Assembly (NCBI GenBank): GCA_036898135.1
Contig: CM072511.1
Location: 73,646,117-73,710,116 of the forward strand
Origin: Oncomelania hupensis
Taxonomy: Eukaryota; Mollusca; Gastropoda; Littorinimorpha; Pomatiopsidae
Direction of reading: 5' to 3'
Length of the DNA stretch: 64,000 nt
Shown here: piece after piece, positions 27,510 to 40,002 of the stretch
How the letters are laid out: each line of letters opens with the position of its first letter
Position numbering within the stretch: the first letter of the stretch is position 1
The notes under the pieces: generated by a model
Seen by the model: the letters and a program-made list of their open reading frames with translations, nothing else
Databases searched by the model: none
What the model was told of the DNA's origin: nothing
Made by a program: the position numbers and the translations under genes

Positions 27510-30500
27510 GCCTATCCTATCCTATCCTATAGCTTAAAAGTTGTTGGGGCACCACAGATGATCGTTTAACCAGCGTACTCCATCTGTCTCTGTTTTCAGC
27601 AACCCTAATGGCTTCGCTCAGTGTCAAGCCAGTCAATTCTCGAATGTTGTCCTCCCTGCTCCCACCTCTTTTTCTGTCTCCCTCTTCTTCTTGCACCATG
27701 CATTGCAGGATGACCTTGGCAAAGCCTGGTGCACTGGTGACGTGGCCACACCGTTTCTTCACCACTGTGAGCATGTCATCGTGTTGTCCAATGACTTGTG
27801 CAATGGTCTGTCGGATTTCGTCGTTGGTGATATGCAGGGTATAGGAAGTGCCCAGAAGTCTTCTGTAGCACCTCATCTCCATGCTTTGTATTCTTTGTTG
27901 TAGGTCTGTTGTGAGGGTCCATGTTTCGCAAGCTTATAGGAAGATGGAGATGACAAGGGAGTGCAGCAGCCTTACCTTGGAGTGTAGACTGATGGTCTTG
28001 ACTTTCCAAATGGGCTTCAGCCTTGTCATGGCAGCAGTTGTTTGTGCGATCCTGGAGAAGACTTCCTGTCGGGACGCATTGTATGATACAATGGCTCTTA
28101 AATATTTGAAGCTATGCACTGTGTTGAGGGACTGGCCTTGGACTTTGATGTCCGTGTTGGTGTTGATACCATTGGTGTTGTTGGCCATCATTTTGGTCTT
28201 CTCTGCACTTATTTCCATTCCAAAGGCTCTGGAGGTGATGTCAAGCCTCTGTACCAGCTGTTCAAGTTCTTGTTCCTCTCCAGCCAATCCATCAATGTCA
28301 TCCGCAAAACGGAGGTTGGAGATTGCTTTACCTCTATTGTGACTGTACCTGCGTGATCTGCAAGGGAATCTGCAGACCTGCCAACCAGTACGATTTGACC
28401 GTATTATTTTACGATGAAATTGAAAAAATACGAAATTACGACGATTTAGAAAATAATACGATGAGCTAAAAAAAAACGATCATAGGTCTTTGTGAACCCT
28501 AAATCTGGTTTATCGGTACAACAGTTACAGCACTGTTAACAGCCATCGCACATGACGCAGCCAGCGATATGGTAGGCCAAGTCGCGCGTTTTGACAATAA
28601 AAAATAAAAACGAACCCTTCGGATTGGTCGCGCACTGACTGCATCGTGTGCGATGGCTATAATACTATCAGAAGACCGGAAAAAGAATAAACCTATTTGC
28701 ATAGTTTTGTCCAATCAATGGTCGCGTTGATTTCCTGAACCACCAATGGTATACTATACATTCTTTCTCAAGCAAAGAAAAACATGGCGGGCAGAGGTAG
28801 GCCGCGGAAATGCACTAGTAAATCTCCCCCTGCTACTGCTGAAATCGCTTCTAAAAACAGAGGAGGCAGCAAAACTTTCTTCCTTCTTACTCTAAGGATT
28901 ATCCTTGCATCGTCGCATCAAAAGTCAACAGCAAATACGCTCGATGCCGTGTCTGCGAGTTTGATTTTTCAGTCGCGCATGGCGGTTTCGATGATGTGAA
29001 AAAACATGTCCAAAGAGGCATATTGCAAAGGCTTCGGCATTGAAAAATGCTTCGTCATTCGCTAGTTATCCTGCTATGTCTCAACGAAAGATGCAGACTT
29101 GAAAACAATTCGAAGTGAGGCATATTTTACTGCATTTCTGGTGGAGCATAATGTGCCTATTTCGGCATCGGACCATGCTGGACAACTTTTAAAAAAAATG
29201 TTCCCGGACAGTGAAATTGCAAAGAGCTATGGTTCAGCTAGAACCAAGATGACTGCTATAATTAACGAATGTGCAACTGCCAGCAAAAAATATCTCAGTG
29301 AATGCATGTTTGTTTTGGGCACTGATGGCAGTCACGAAGTAGAAGACAAATATTTTCCAATTGTTGTCAGAGCTCTTGATCGCAATTTGAACATCAAAAC
29401 AGAGTTACTGAGCACCCCATCCTGTGACAAATCTGCAACAAGTGAGGCGAAACAAAACTGACTTCCGAGGATCCATGAGCAGGCAAACCCTAGATTCTCT
29501 CATGGTTCTAAAGTCCAAAAAGGAAGGGCCATGCTATGAGAGAGAATTTTCAAAACAGTTTCTGAAAAAATGCAAGTCGGCTACCAAAATGCAGCAGAGT
29601 GCAGCTGCTACTTCAGCAACATGCTCCACCCCCACTTGTCCTTCTAGCAGTTGAAAAGCTTTATACATTGATTTTTTGTGGAACTAGTGTGAAGAACACT
29701 AAATACTGGAAATAGACATGAATTCAGATACTGCAGCATTTAAGAGATACCGTGTGAAGACTTTTAATTATTAAAAATAAAGGTTTAGTTACACTCAACG
29801 TGTAAATGACGTAAAACCGACGCCGCTTTGTAATTATGTTTTTCGTCGTTTTCAAAATACTATTGTTTTATTAAAAATACTATCAAATTTTTTTGGAGTA
29901 CTATTGAGTCCTTACTGGGGTTGGCAGGTCTGAATCTGACGTGATACGCTCTAGGAAGATATTGAAGAGTGTTGGGGAGAGTAGGCATCCTTGGCGCATG
30001 CTACCTGTGTGGTAGCCTTGTCATACAGGCTTTTGATGACTTCAATATTGTTAGGGCTGATGTTGTACATTCTCATGGTTAAATGCTTTCATGAAATCTA
30101 CAAACACATGATATAGATGTTGTTGCTGTAGGTATTTCTCACAGATTATTCTGAGGTTGAAAATTGTTCAATGGTACTTCACCCTGCACTGAATCCTGCT
30201 TGTTCTTCAGCTATGATTTGTTCAGCTTGGGGTTTCAACCTGTTGAGTATTATTTTCTGGAGGACCTTGCTGGGATGGCTGATGAGACCTGATGGTGCGG
30301 TAATTTTAACATTACTGAAGATTACCCTTTTTGGGAAGAGTGATGACAAGCAACTGGGTCCATGGTGTAGGCCACACCCCACTCAGTCAGATCTTATTAC
30401 AGATAATGGTGAGGATGTCAATCATTGCTTCTCTTCCTGCTTGAAGCAATTCTGCGGGGTATGTTGCCACTCCCGCTGACTTTCCCTTCTTCAGTGTTTG

Positions 30501-31298
30501 TACTGCTGCCTCAACTTCTTCTCAGAGAATTGGGAGGATTTCTTGTTGTTCTTTGTTCTGGGGACATGCTAGAACTGATGGGTCTACGTTTGGTGTGTGG
30601 TTGTAAAGGTCAGAGCAGTACTCTGTCCATCTATCCAAGACTTTTTGTTCTTCTGTAAGGCATATGACAGATTTGCTTTGGATCATGGAGACTTTGGGCT
30701 GTTTAACACTTTTGAACCGCTTCACAGTCTGGTATGCCTTCTTACTGTTGTTCTTGTTCAGACTGTTCTCTATTTTCTGACATTGATCTTCTATCCAGTT
30801 CTCTTTTGCTGTGTGCATGCCTTTTCGGATGTAATTGTTGATTTTTCTGGAGGCATCAGCTCCCTGTGAGTTTTTTTTTTCTTTTTCACCTTTCTTCGTT
30901 TACCACACAGATCCAAAAGTTCAGAAATGATCCACGGCTTCTTCTTTGGCCAGTGTTTGCCAAGAATCTCAGTGGTGTCATCTGTAACTGCTGAATTGAG
31001 GGTTGTGGTCATGGTGTTGACATCTACTTCACCAGCAGCTCCTAAAATGAGCAGTGGTGCAAATTTCCTTCCAATTGTGGCTTGGAATATTTCTGCTACC
31101 TCCGGATCTTGTTGCAGTTTGTCCAGGTCAAACTTCAGTCTGGTGCACTTTGCTGTGTGTACTCTCTTCAAGTGGAGCCGGAAAGACATCATAATCGTGG
31201 TCACTTCTGATGTCTGCTCCTGGAAAAGTGCGTTTCCTGCCAATGTTGATGCTTGATCTGAAGTGTTTCTTGACCATGATGTAGTCAGTCTGGTTGTG
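27510..31298 (-). mobile_element. RTE-type LINE copy I, interrupted by a hAT element
   Basis: Minus-strand copy consisting of 27510-28372 plus 29933-31298. The 3' end carries (CCTAT)n at 27510. Encoded, from C to N: MEMRCYRRLLG; the RT palm end; QAGFSAG-type RT start; KENWIEDQCQKIENSLN; and the end of the endonuclease (FAPLLILGA, EVDVNTMTT). The 5' end is truncated within the endonuclease near 31298. Frameshifts throughout. It belongs to the CFDP2-like RTE group (AP endonuclease plus RT, no RNase H). Confidence 0.85.
28373..29932 (+). mobile_element. hAT-like transposon nested in RTE copy I
   Basis: Starts CAGACCTGCCAACC and ends GGTTGGCAGGTCTG (14-bp perfect TIR). AATCTG at 28367-28372 and 29933-29938 is a 6-bp duplication; RTE copy V has the uninterrupted site (CAAGGGCATCTGGCATGATG). 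Bases 28784-29655 encode transposase pieces: MAGRGRPRKC, AFLVEHNVPISASDHAGQL, KMFPDSEIAKSYGSARTK, and a C-terminal piece with NKTDFRGSMS and LMVLKSKKEG joined across an internal deletion at about 29440. Confidence 0.9.
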
Positions 31299-31669
31299 AT
31301 GCGTTTGTATGACATATATACATTGAACCTCTGTAAGATATTAGTATACCATGCATTCATTCTTAATCTATATAAACTAACTTGAAAATGTTAGTATTGT
31401 TAACTTTTTAATGTTATTATCATGATGAACTGCATTTTATAGTAATGCATATTTCATGATTGCACATATTGTAATTAGATATAGTTAAAGATCCCGACGT
31501 CATTTGTGCTCCCTCCTTAGCTAGTCTGTTATAAAACCTTTCCAATGAATTCCACAATATCATGGAACTCAGCAGAAATCAACATTTATTTGTCCGGAAA
31601 ATGTGCAATGTATCATATGTTTAATTTCATATCTAAACTTCTAACTTTACAGTTCCACTGTTTTCATGC

Positions 31670-31832
31670 ATAGAAAATCGCTTTTGAATCAACACATACT
31701 AGCAATGTCAATTATAAAGGCAAAATCAAGATGCAATTTAAAGCCATCAAAATTGTACAAAGTACAGCTGTAAATATAGAAAACTCTTTCCTAAATACTA
31801 TGACCTTCTTATATTTATTGCAAGAATAGTAA
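31670..31832 (-). pseudogene. LINE RNase H fragment, diverged
   Basis: Inverted sequence similar to the RNase H region at the left edge of the window: TTGAATCAACACA, GGCAAAATCAAGATG and ACTCTTTCCTAAATACTATG correspond to blocks at about 100-240. No open frame remains. Confidence 0.55.
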
Positions 31833-31834
31833 AT

Positions 31835-34495
31835 CTATCCTATTCCATAACTCGAAAGTCGTTGGGGCACCCCAGATGATCGTTTAACTTGCGTACTCTG
31901 TCTTCAGCAACTCTCTTGGCTTCACTCAATGTCAAGCTAGTCCATTCTCCAATGTTGTCTCCCAACCTCTTTTTCTGGCTTTCTGTTCTTCTGCCTCCTT
32001 GCACTGTCCCTTGCAGGATGGTCTATGCAAGGCCTGATGCGCATGTTGTCCAATGGCTTGTGTGATGGTCTGTCGGACTTCATCGTCGGTGATGTGCCTG
32101 ATGCTCTGGTGATGTGGCTATACTATTGAAGTTTCAGTTTCTTCACCACTGTGAGCTTGTCATCTGGTTGTCCAATGGCTTGGCCAGGTTGAACTTCAGT
32201 CTGGTGCACTTTGCTGTGTGTACTTTCATCGTGTTGTCCGATGGCTTATGTGAGGGTCGCTCGGAAGAGTCCGCTGGACCTAAAGCAATAACCATGTAAT
32301 GTAATGTAATGTGTGAGGGTCTGTTGGACTTCGTCGTTGGTGATGGTGCTGGGTATAGGAAATGCCCAGAAGTCTTCTGTAGCACCTCATTTCCATCTTT
32401 GTATTCTTCGTTGTAGATCTGATGTGAGGGTCCATGTTTTGCAAGCACATAGGAAGATGAGATGATAAGGGAACTCAGGAGCCTACCTTGGAGTTTAGAC
32501 TGATGGTACTTTCTTTCCAAATAGGCTTCAGTCGTGTCAGGGCAGCAGTTATTTGTGTGATCCTTACTCTGAACCAGTTCCCGATGGCACTGTTGTGGAG
32601 GACTGCATTGGTAGCCTTGTCATACAGGCTTTTGGTGACTTCAACAATGTTAGGGCTTATGTTGTACACTCTCATGGTTGCCCACCGTGCTGCATGCCAG
32701 ACTCGGTCAAACGCTTTCTTGAAGTCTACAAACACATGATATAGATGTTGTTGGTGCTGTAGGTATTTCTCGCAGATTATTCTGAGGTTGAAAATCTGTT
32801 CAGTGGTACTTTGTCCTACCCTGTATCCTGCTTGTTCTTCAGATAAGATTTGTTCAACTTGGGGTTTCAACCTGTTGAGTATTATTTTCAGGATGATTTT
32901 GCTGGGATGGCTGATGAGGTTGATGGTGTGGTAATTTTCACACTTGGGAAGAGTGAAGACAAGCGACTGGGCCCATGGTGTAGGCCACTCCCCACTCAGC
33001 CAGATCTTGTTACAGATAATGGTGAGGGTGTCAATCATTCCTCCTGCTTGAAGCAGTTCTGCGGGTATATTGTCCACTCCCGCTAACTTCCCCTTCTTCA
33101 GCGATTGCACTAATCATGGAGACATTGGGCTGGTTAACACTTGTCAACCGCCAGGCCTTCTTACTGTTGTTCTTGTTCACACTGTTCTCTATTTTCTGAC
33201 ATTGATCGTCTATCCAGTTTTCCTTTGCTGTGCTCATGCCTTTTCAGATGTCATTGTTGACTTTTTTGGTAGTCATCAGCTCCATGTGAGGTGTTCTTTT
33301 TCTTTTTAATCTCTCTTTCTTTGTCACCTAGGTCCAAAAGTTCAGGTGTGATCTACTGTTTATTCTTTGGCCGATGTTTGCCAAGGATCTTAGTGGCATC
33401 TGTCACAGCTGAGTTGATGGTGGTGGTCATGGTGTTGACATCGACTTCACCAGTTCCCAAAATGAGCAGTGGTGCAAATTTCCCTCCAATTGTGGCTTTG
33501 AATATTTCTGCCACCTCCGAGTCTTGCAGTTTGTCCACGTTGAACTTCAGTTTGGTGCACTTTGCTGTGTGTACTCTCTTCAAGTGGAGCCGGAAAGACA
33601 TCATCATGAGATCGTAGTCTCTTCTAATGTCTGCACCTGGAAAAGTGTGTTTCCTGCCATTGATTGATGCTTGATCTGAAGCGTTTCTTTACAATAGTTA
33701 ATCTGGTTGTGATGCTCCCTGCTGGGACTATGCCATGTCCATCGTCTGAATTTTTTGTGGTCTAGGACAGCCTGCAGATTTTCATAGAAATCCTCCACTT
33801 CGCTGTCTTCATAGTCTGATGTTGGGGCATAGGTCTGGATGATAGTTATGTTGAAAAGGGCTGCTCTCAGACGGATGGTAAATGAGTCTACTTGAGACTT
33901 GGCGACAACCCATTCCAGTAGCTAGAATGTCTTTGTGGACCAAGAATACAACGTCGTATTCTTGCCTGTCATTTCTCCAGCTGAAATAAAGATTGTGGCC
34001 TTTGTTGATAGTCGTTTCACCTAGGCCTTTCCAGTGCAGTTCACTGATACCTAAAATGATAGTGGTCCAGCTCATGGGCCAGTTTTTATAATTTTCCTTC
34101 CGCAGTTAGGGTCTTGACATTCCAGGTTCATATGACGATGTTGTCCCTCGTGCGAATCCTGCTAAGTTGTCCATCAGTAGCACACTTATCACCTCGTTCC
34201 TGGTGGCCAGTGGGAGTTGCGGTCCTTGGTGATCCAGGTGACGACAAATCCGGTATGGAGTGAGTGGTTCTTTTCTTCATACGGTGTGTTTTGGCAAGTA
34301 AGACCTGGCGGGGCCCAATCCTCTCTAGGCTGTTGGCCATAGCCGAAAACCACAAGTATGGAGTGGCTCGCTTTGGCCCCGTGGTTGTATAGAAGACTTT
34401 TGCCCAATGATGCCATGCTGACATCACACCTGTTAGTCACCTCTTATGACACGCTGGGAAAGGTTGGGTCTATTCTATTCAGTGCCCAAACCCAC
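31835..34495 (-). mobile_element. RTE-type LINE copy II, nearly full-length span, rearranged
   Basis: The tail TCTATCCTATTCC is at 31835. The 5' end at about 34495 matches the 5' end of copy VI (GTGGGTTTGGGCACTGAATA on the sense strand), suggesting the true 5' terminus. Sense order: leader, endonuclease (ILGISELHWKGLGETTINK, VHKDILATG), RT (ISHPSKIILKIILNRLKPQ, EEQAGYRVGQSTTEQIFNLR, VFVDFKKAFDRVWHAA) and the C-terminal region. About 400 bases of RT are deleted near 32570, and a piece of endonuclease end is inserted at about 32180-32225. Many frameshifts. Confidence 0.85.
32259..32311 (+). mobile_element. 53-bp Jockey-type LINE/SINE-like tail inserted in RTE copy II
   Basis: GCTCGGAAGAGTCCGCTGGA, CCTAAAGCAATAACC and (ATGTA)n tail. 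TGTGAGGGTC at 32249-32258 and 32312-32321 is a perfect 10-bp duplication. Confidence 0.9.
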
Positions 34496-34744
34496 AAAGA
34501 CTTTACAATAAATAGTTATTTGTACAGTGGAATGGCTGTTTATTTAACCCCACACCAGCTCAATGCGTATGTGAGCAACACTGTTTAGTGCCTCCATATT
34601 TTGCTTGCTGCAGGCTATTTATAGCTTGCCTGAACCCTCCCTTCCAGTAAAAGGAAAGAAATGGAAGCATCAGCGAAGCTATTTATAGCTAGCCTGGCTG
34701 ACCTAACCTCAAAACGAAAATGCTTTGGTTGAGTCGGTGTGACC
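34496..34744. other. Short intergenic segment with a repeated GCTATTTATAGCT motif
   Basis: GCTATTTATAGCT occurs at about 34612 and 34678, each followed by GCCTG. No gene seen. Confidence 0.45.
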
Positions 34745-35060
34745 AATAGTATGTAACTACATTGGGTTATTTTATCAGACTGGCATGAGAGATTAACGTG
34801 AGGGACAAGGTCATCCCAAGATCAAGGTCACTGAAGGTAAAGGTCATCCCAAGGTCACTGTTTTTTGGCATAATACAACTTTTGCTGTACTTTATTTGAT
34901 AATATAGTAGAGTGTATTTGGAGCTGGAGGTCAAGGTCATCTCAAGACATTGAAAGATCAAGGTAGGCTTTACTTTGCATTTGAATGCCACTTTTATTTT
35001 GCCTTTTTCTGGGCACTCATTTTCATGTTAAATATTGCGAATTCCATAAGAAGCATGTGA
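34745..35060 (+). repeat. AGGTCA-rich dispersed repeat, copy 3
   Basis: Contains GATCAAGGTCACTG, AAAGGTCATCCCAAGGTCAC and GGTCAAGGTCATCTCAAG; shares CATTGGGTTATTT and GTGTATTTGGAGCTGGAGGT with copy 1. Five or more AGGTCA half-sites lie within about 150 bases. Confidence 0.7.
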
Positions 35061-35461
35061 CTTGTGATGACACGAAGTTGTTACACGCTAAAATATATGC
35101 TTTGTCAGGATGTATATAGTGTACAGTTTCATATCTATGAGCGTGCTGTGCGCAAAGTATGAATCAGCAGTTTGTATTGCGTATTGTATAATAGTTTTGA
35201 AGGTTTCACTTGTTTTACGTATAGCTCGATAGCTTCTAGGAGCCTGAACAGAGTTCTGTGCCTTGAACTGTGAGCTGGGGGGAGCGGTGTTAAAGTGTGT
35301 GAGTCAAGTTGATACTGATTGTGATCAGACTGCATTTTGGATAGATTGTGACTGCCACTGTTATAAGATAGTGTAGAATCCATTTATAAGGGTTGTGTTT
35401 TGTGTTTGGAACCACCCAAGATCTTGTTCCTTAAGAAGGGCAAGAATGACCAGTGTGTTGG

Positions 35462-36943
35462 CAGGATTGATAGTCTTTACTTTTTTTCTTTAAAGAAATA
35501 AATTTTCTTTAATTTGGGTAAAACGTTAAAGAAATAAATTTTCTTTAATTTTTTTCGAAAATTAAAGAAATACATTTTCTTTCATTTAAAAAAAAAAGAA
35601 TACATAAATGCGTTAAATACATAAATGATTATTTATTGCTCAGCTCAGACCAAAAAAAAAAGTGGTATGCAGTTTTAAAAAATTACAAACAACTTGTGTT
35701 AGAACCCATGTAATCTATGAACACACAGAAAAAAAAATCAAGAACAAATGATGTGATGATATTTTATTAACAACAAGAATAGAGACATTAGACTAATTTT
35801 TTTTCTCATCTGTGCTTGCAACACTCATTCACAGCCCTTCCAAGCATTTTAACCCACGCACACCAACGAGACAAAGAAATTAAGCTAAGCATTCAAATAC
35901 AGCAGCTAGAATAAAAAGAATCTAAATTTTAAAATGAGCCTCTCAGCTGACTTTCCTCCAACAAAGTCGTAGTATTCCATAAACGCTTCAAAAGATTTTG
36001 GCAAACTTTCATCAGTCGAATCACTGCAGGAAGCCAACTTCTTTTCAACATCTCAAAATTTAATATGAACTGATGCAGGGTAGGCTAGTGGCAATGTACC
36101 CCCGTGGGGGTGCCGGGAGTTTCAGTATAAATAGTATCCCCACTTTCTGGAAATTTAGTGCTTTAAATTCCCAATGTCGCTGTCTTTTTTCTTTGTTCTT
36201 TCTCGTTCCTACTCTGTTCTATCAATCTACATCTATACTATCTTCTTCTTCGCTAGACCAATCACCTACCTTTTTTCTTGAAAACTCTTCCGGGACAAAA
36301 CTCTTCATTTGTGTGTGAGGTCTGTTGGATCAGCTTGGGAATATTGGATGCTTTCTGCCAAATGGCCACTGGGGCTTCCTATGATGTTATTATTTGGCAA
36401 TGTAGGCATTTTATATGTATGTGGTTTGTTGATTGTATAATGATGTTTGTATTCTATTTTGTTTTTGTAAACGGTGGTTCGGTGGGTTGGAGTATAGCCT
36501 CGGCGTGGGATGTCTTTATTGTAAAGTGACTGGCTGGTAGATTGCCTTCAGTGTTACCACTAGGGTTGTTTCGGCAGAACTTTTATGCGGATCAGGGTGA
36601 GTCCTCTTTCACTTCTCTGGTCCTCATTTGGCTCGGAAGAGTCTGCTGGACCTAAAGCAATAATCATGTAATGTAATGTAATGTAGCGGCAATGTCTACA
36701 TAGGCTAATCCAAACCGCCTCAAACTGGCTGCAACTGGTTCAAACCAGCTTCGCGCGTAGGCACCTGTTGTTCGTGGTGGAAAATCAAACTGATGTAACG
36801 AAATTTTTAACGGATAAAAATTGATAATCGTTACTTTTATTTTTTAATTTTTTTAATTTTCTTTAACTTTTAAAAAACGTTAAGGCGTAAAATTTTCTTT
36901 AACCAAAAATTAAATTCGTTAAATCGTTAAATCTTCCAACCCT
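35462..36943. mobile_element. hAT-like element, mostly non-coding, carrying a nested SINE-like copy
   Basis: Left end CAGGATTGATAG and right end CTTCCAACCCTG are imperfect inverted repeats. Flanking TGTGTTGG (35454-35461) and GTTGTTGG (36944-36951) agree at 6 of 8 positions, as for an old 8-bp hAT duplication. Repeated AAAGAAATAAATTTTCTTTA palindromes lie near the left end. Antisense 35930-36060 encodes FEAFMEYYDFVGGKSAERL, a possible transposase remnant. Confidence 0.55.
36098..36683 (+). mobile_element. SINE-like element, full-length copy 1
   Basis: Begins CCCCCGTGGGGGTGCCGGGA, with GTTTCAGTATAAATAGTATC near the 5' end, and ends GGACCTAAAGCAATAATCAT plus (GTAAT)n. TAGTGGCAATGT (36086-36097) and TAGCGGCAATGT (36684-36695) are the target duplications. 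No ORF conserved among copies. Confidence 0.9.
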
Positions 36944-36951
36944 GGTTGTTG

Positions 36952-38448
36952 GAGCTGTGTTAATAAAGTACTTTTACCAAAGTTAGGAGGATTTCTGCTG
37001 CCACAGTTCTGTGTGCTCTCTGTGTTGAGCAAATTCCTAAGGGTGTTTGCTCTTCTTTTAGAGACCGCCCAAGGCCTAGGCATCTCGCAATGCTAGGATG
37101 ACCAAAGATCATGATAAGACAGTAGTAAAGAACCATCGACTCTCGTACAGACTGTGTTGTGTTGTGGTATTGTGTGTGTCTGTATCTTCACAGGCCGAGA
37201 ACTGAAGGTGAGTGGTGCCCAGTAACCTAATTCTTTAGTGGCTATACACTATGAGCATGCATACGCGAATGAATAATGATGGATGAGGGGAAAAGGAGTA
37301 TTTTGATAAATACTATTGTTTTAATATGATTTTCTTGTTGGAAATGTATTATGGAATAATGTTGTGGAGGTTGTTGCACGAACGAGGTCAGAGGTGACGA
37401 TGTATTATAGTATGCTAGAGGGGTGATGAATATGAGAGAGGGGTGATGAATAGGAAATAGAGAGAATGAATCAAGATTGTTGTTTAGAAATGGATATAAT
37501 GCATTTGTATAATAATCATGTTCATGAGAAGTTAGAATAAATTATAGAAGAAATGTGAATTGTTATGATGCATAAATAAACAGGTCAAGATAGCGGACGG
37601 CGGAAGGAATTATTTCCCATGCTATGTTTACATTGTGAATGGATAGCTTAGTAAGATGGTTTTATTTTGTTGACCAGATTGGGCCTATGTTCTACTACCT
37701 ATTTCTGTTACCTACTACCTAGTATTTCTACTGCTACATCTGTTACCACGTCTATTTCTACGTGCTACTACTATTGCTGGGCTGGTTGTCTGGTTGTTTG
37801 TTGCTGTTGCTCCCACGCTGGTGTCGTATGGTGCTGGGCGTTGGTTCAACATTGTTCCGAAACTGTCTGGGAAGCTAAGACGTTGCGCGACCCTTGCCAT
37901 CTGGGCTCTACAAGACCCCTACTACCGGGAGGCTGCCGTTTGGGTTTTCATACTCAGGACCATGCACAATCACAATCATACATACAACCTTACATGCACA
38001 TAAACATATATATTAAACAGTGAACATTTCAAACAGTGATTCCTTACAGACTGTGATTTTCTGGAATTCAGTTGAGGAAAGGCAAAAGACTTGTGTGTTA
38101 GTTCTAGACGATTTAGTTAAGCTTTGTATTGAATAACGGAATTAGGCTGTTGTATAAAGAGTGTAATATTAATTAAATTAATTTCTTCAAATCTTGGTGA
38201 TTGTATACATAAGCCATCAGTTGTATTACTTCATCTTTATTTTCATACTGTTATATCTTGATTGTGTCGGCATCTTGTGTCCAGTGTCTAAGGGGTTACA
38301 GATTAGCCAATGGAGGTAATTGATTGTTAATTGTTGTGGTTGTGGGACTGGTTAAGGGTTGGGGTAGGGTTAGCTTTCCCATATTCCTGTGTGTCTGTGC
38401 ATTGAATAAAAGATTGTAATTGTTCATCTGGAATTTGTGTTAGTGCTT
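36952..38448. other. No gene recognised
   Basis: 1.5 kb without an exon having family support. CTTCACAG/GCCGAGAACTGAAG/GTGAGT at about 37185-37215 is flanked by good splice sites but is only 14 nt. The frame at 37667-38023 is Tyr/Cys/Thr-rich with no domain. Confidence 0.45.
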
Positions 38449-38462
38449 TAGTTGAGTTTGAA

Positions 38463-39035
38463 CCCCTGTTGGGGTGCCGTGGGTTTCAGTATAAATAGTA
38501 TCCCCACATTCTGGAAATTTAGTGCTTTACATTCCCACTGTCGCTGTCTCTCTCATTTGCTCTTTCTAATTCCTGCTCTGTTCTATCAATCTGCTATACT
38601 ATCATCTTCTTCGCTAGACCAGTCTCCTACCTTTTTTCTTGAAAACTCTTCCGGGACAAGACTCCTTGTTTGTGTATGAGGTCTGTTGGATCAGCTTGGG
38701 AATATTGGACGCTTTCTGCCAGGTGATCACTATGGCTTCCTATGATGTTATTATTTAGCAATATAGGCATTTTATATGTATGTGTTTTGTTGATAATTTA
38801 TAATGATGTTTGTATTCTATTTTGTTTTTGTAAATGGGGTTTCGATAAGTTGGGGTGAAGCCTCAGCCGTCCCCTGCATGGGATGTCTTTATTGTAAAGT
38901 GACTGGAGGGCATTCAGTTTTCCCACTAGGGTTGTTTCAGCAGATCTTTTATGCGGATTGGGGGTTGTCCGGTCCTGATTTGGCTTGGAAGAGTCCGCTG
39001 GACCTAAAGCAACAATAGTGTAATGTAATGTAATG
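38463..39035 (+). mobile_element. SINE-like element, full-length copy 2
   Basis: Same 5' end (CCCCTGTTGGGGTGCCG) and the same 3' tail with (TAATG)n. TAGTTGAGTTTGAA (38449-38462) and TAGTTGAGTTCGAA (39036-39049) form a 14-bp duplication. Confidence 0.9.
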
Positions 39036-39377
39036 TAGTTGAGTTCGAATCCTATCACTCGCTGTTTTGAATTGAAGTCATTGAGCCCATTCGGATGATG
39101 TGACATGACTCTTATGGGCTTTGCCTTAGTTTTTAAAATCTTCTATTTCTAAGTGTTACGTTGAAACGCGAATGGTAGTACGTCGGAAGCGCGCACGATA
39201 GATCTAATCGTTTCGTTTTGCAAAGTATTCAATAATGGAGTTTATTTACCTTTGATTTGAGTTTGCATTGTTGTTAGGAGAGGCTTTGTATAACGTTGAT
39301 AATTTTCGTTAGTCGATATAGTTGTAGAATTCTCTGGATCCGCTTGTTTACTATCGATAGAAATTTCTCGATACATG

Positions 39378-39425
39378 TCGAAGCAAGAGGACGTTCCGGA
39401 AGGAGAAGAAAATATGTATGACGTA
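39378..39425 (+). other. Possible first coding exon before the assembly gap
   Basis: ATGTCGAAGCAAGAGGACG opens a frame MSKQEDVPEGEENMYD that ends exactly at a good donor (GAC/GTAAGA). The following sequence is lost in the N gap, so no partner can be tested. The acidic peptide is not recognised and this could be chance. Confidence 0.2.
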
Positions 39426-39502
39426 AGACAGTAATGACGAAGTTAGAAGCGATTGGTTAAATTGCGTCAAACGAGATTGATCCAGGTTATTCGGGAGTAT
39501 CA

Positions 39503-40002
39503 NNNNNNNNNNNNNNNNNNNNNNNNNNNNNNNNNNNNNNNNNNNNNNNNNNNNNNNNNNNNNNNNNNNNNNNNNNNNNNNNNNNNNNNNNNNNNNNNNN
39601 NNNNNNNNNNNNNNNNNNNNNNNNNNNNNNNNNNNNNNNNNNNNNNNNNNNNNNNNNNNNNNNNNNNNNNNNNNNNNNNNNNNNNNNNNNNNNNNNNNNN
39701 NNNNNNNNNNNNNNNNNNNNNNNNNNNNNNNNNNNNNNNNNNNNNNNNNNNNNNNNNNNNNNNNNNNNNNNNNNNNNNNNNNNNNNNNNNNNNNNNNNNN
39801 NNNNNNNNNNNNNNNNNNNNNNNNNNNNNNNNNNNNNNNNNNNNNNNNNNNNNNNNNNNNNNNNNNNNNNNNNNNNNNNNNNNNNNNNNNNNNNNNNNNN
39901 NNNNNNNNNNNNNNNNNNNNNNNNNNNNNNNNNNNNNNNNNNNNNNNNNNNNNNNNNNNNNNNNNNNNNNNNNNNNNNNNNNNNNNNNNNNNNNNNNNNN
40001 NN
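39503..40002. other. Assembly gap of 500 N
   Basis: Exactly 500 undetermined bases, likely a placeholder of unknown true size. Linkage between the polymerase exons (left) and the Ig gene (right) rests on the scaffold across it. Confidence 1.

Noticed and set aside
37667..38023. 118-codon Cys/Tyr/Thr-rich ORF
   Set aside because: Biased composition from CTACTAC-type sequence; no domain.
37140..38440. LTR retrotransposon (TGGTGCCCAGTAACC as a primer-binding site)
   Set aside because: No paired LTRs and no gag or pol similarity were found.
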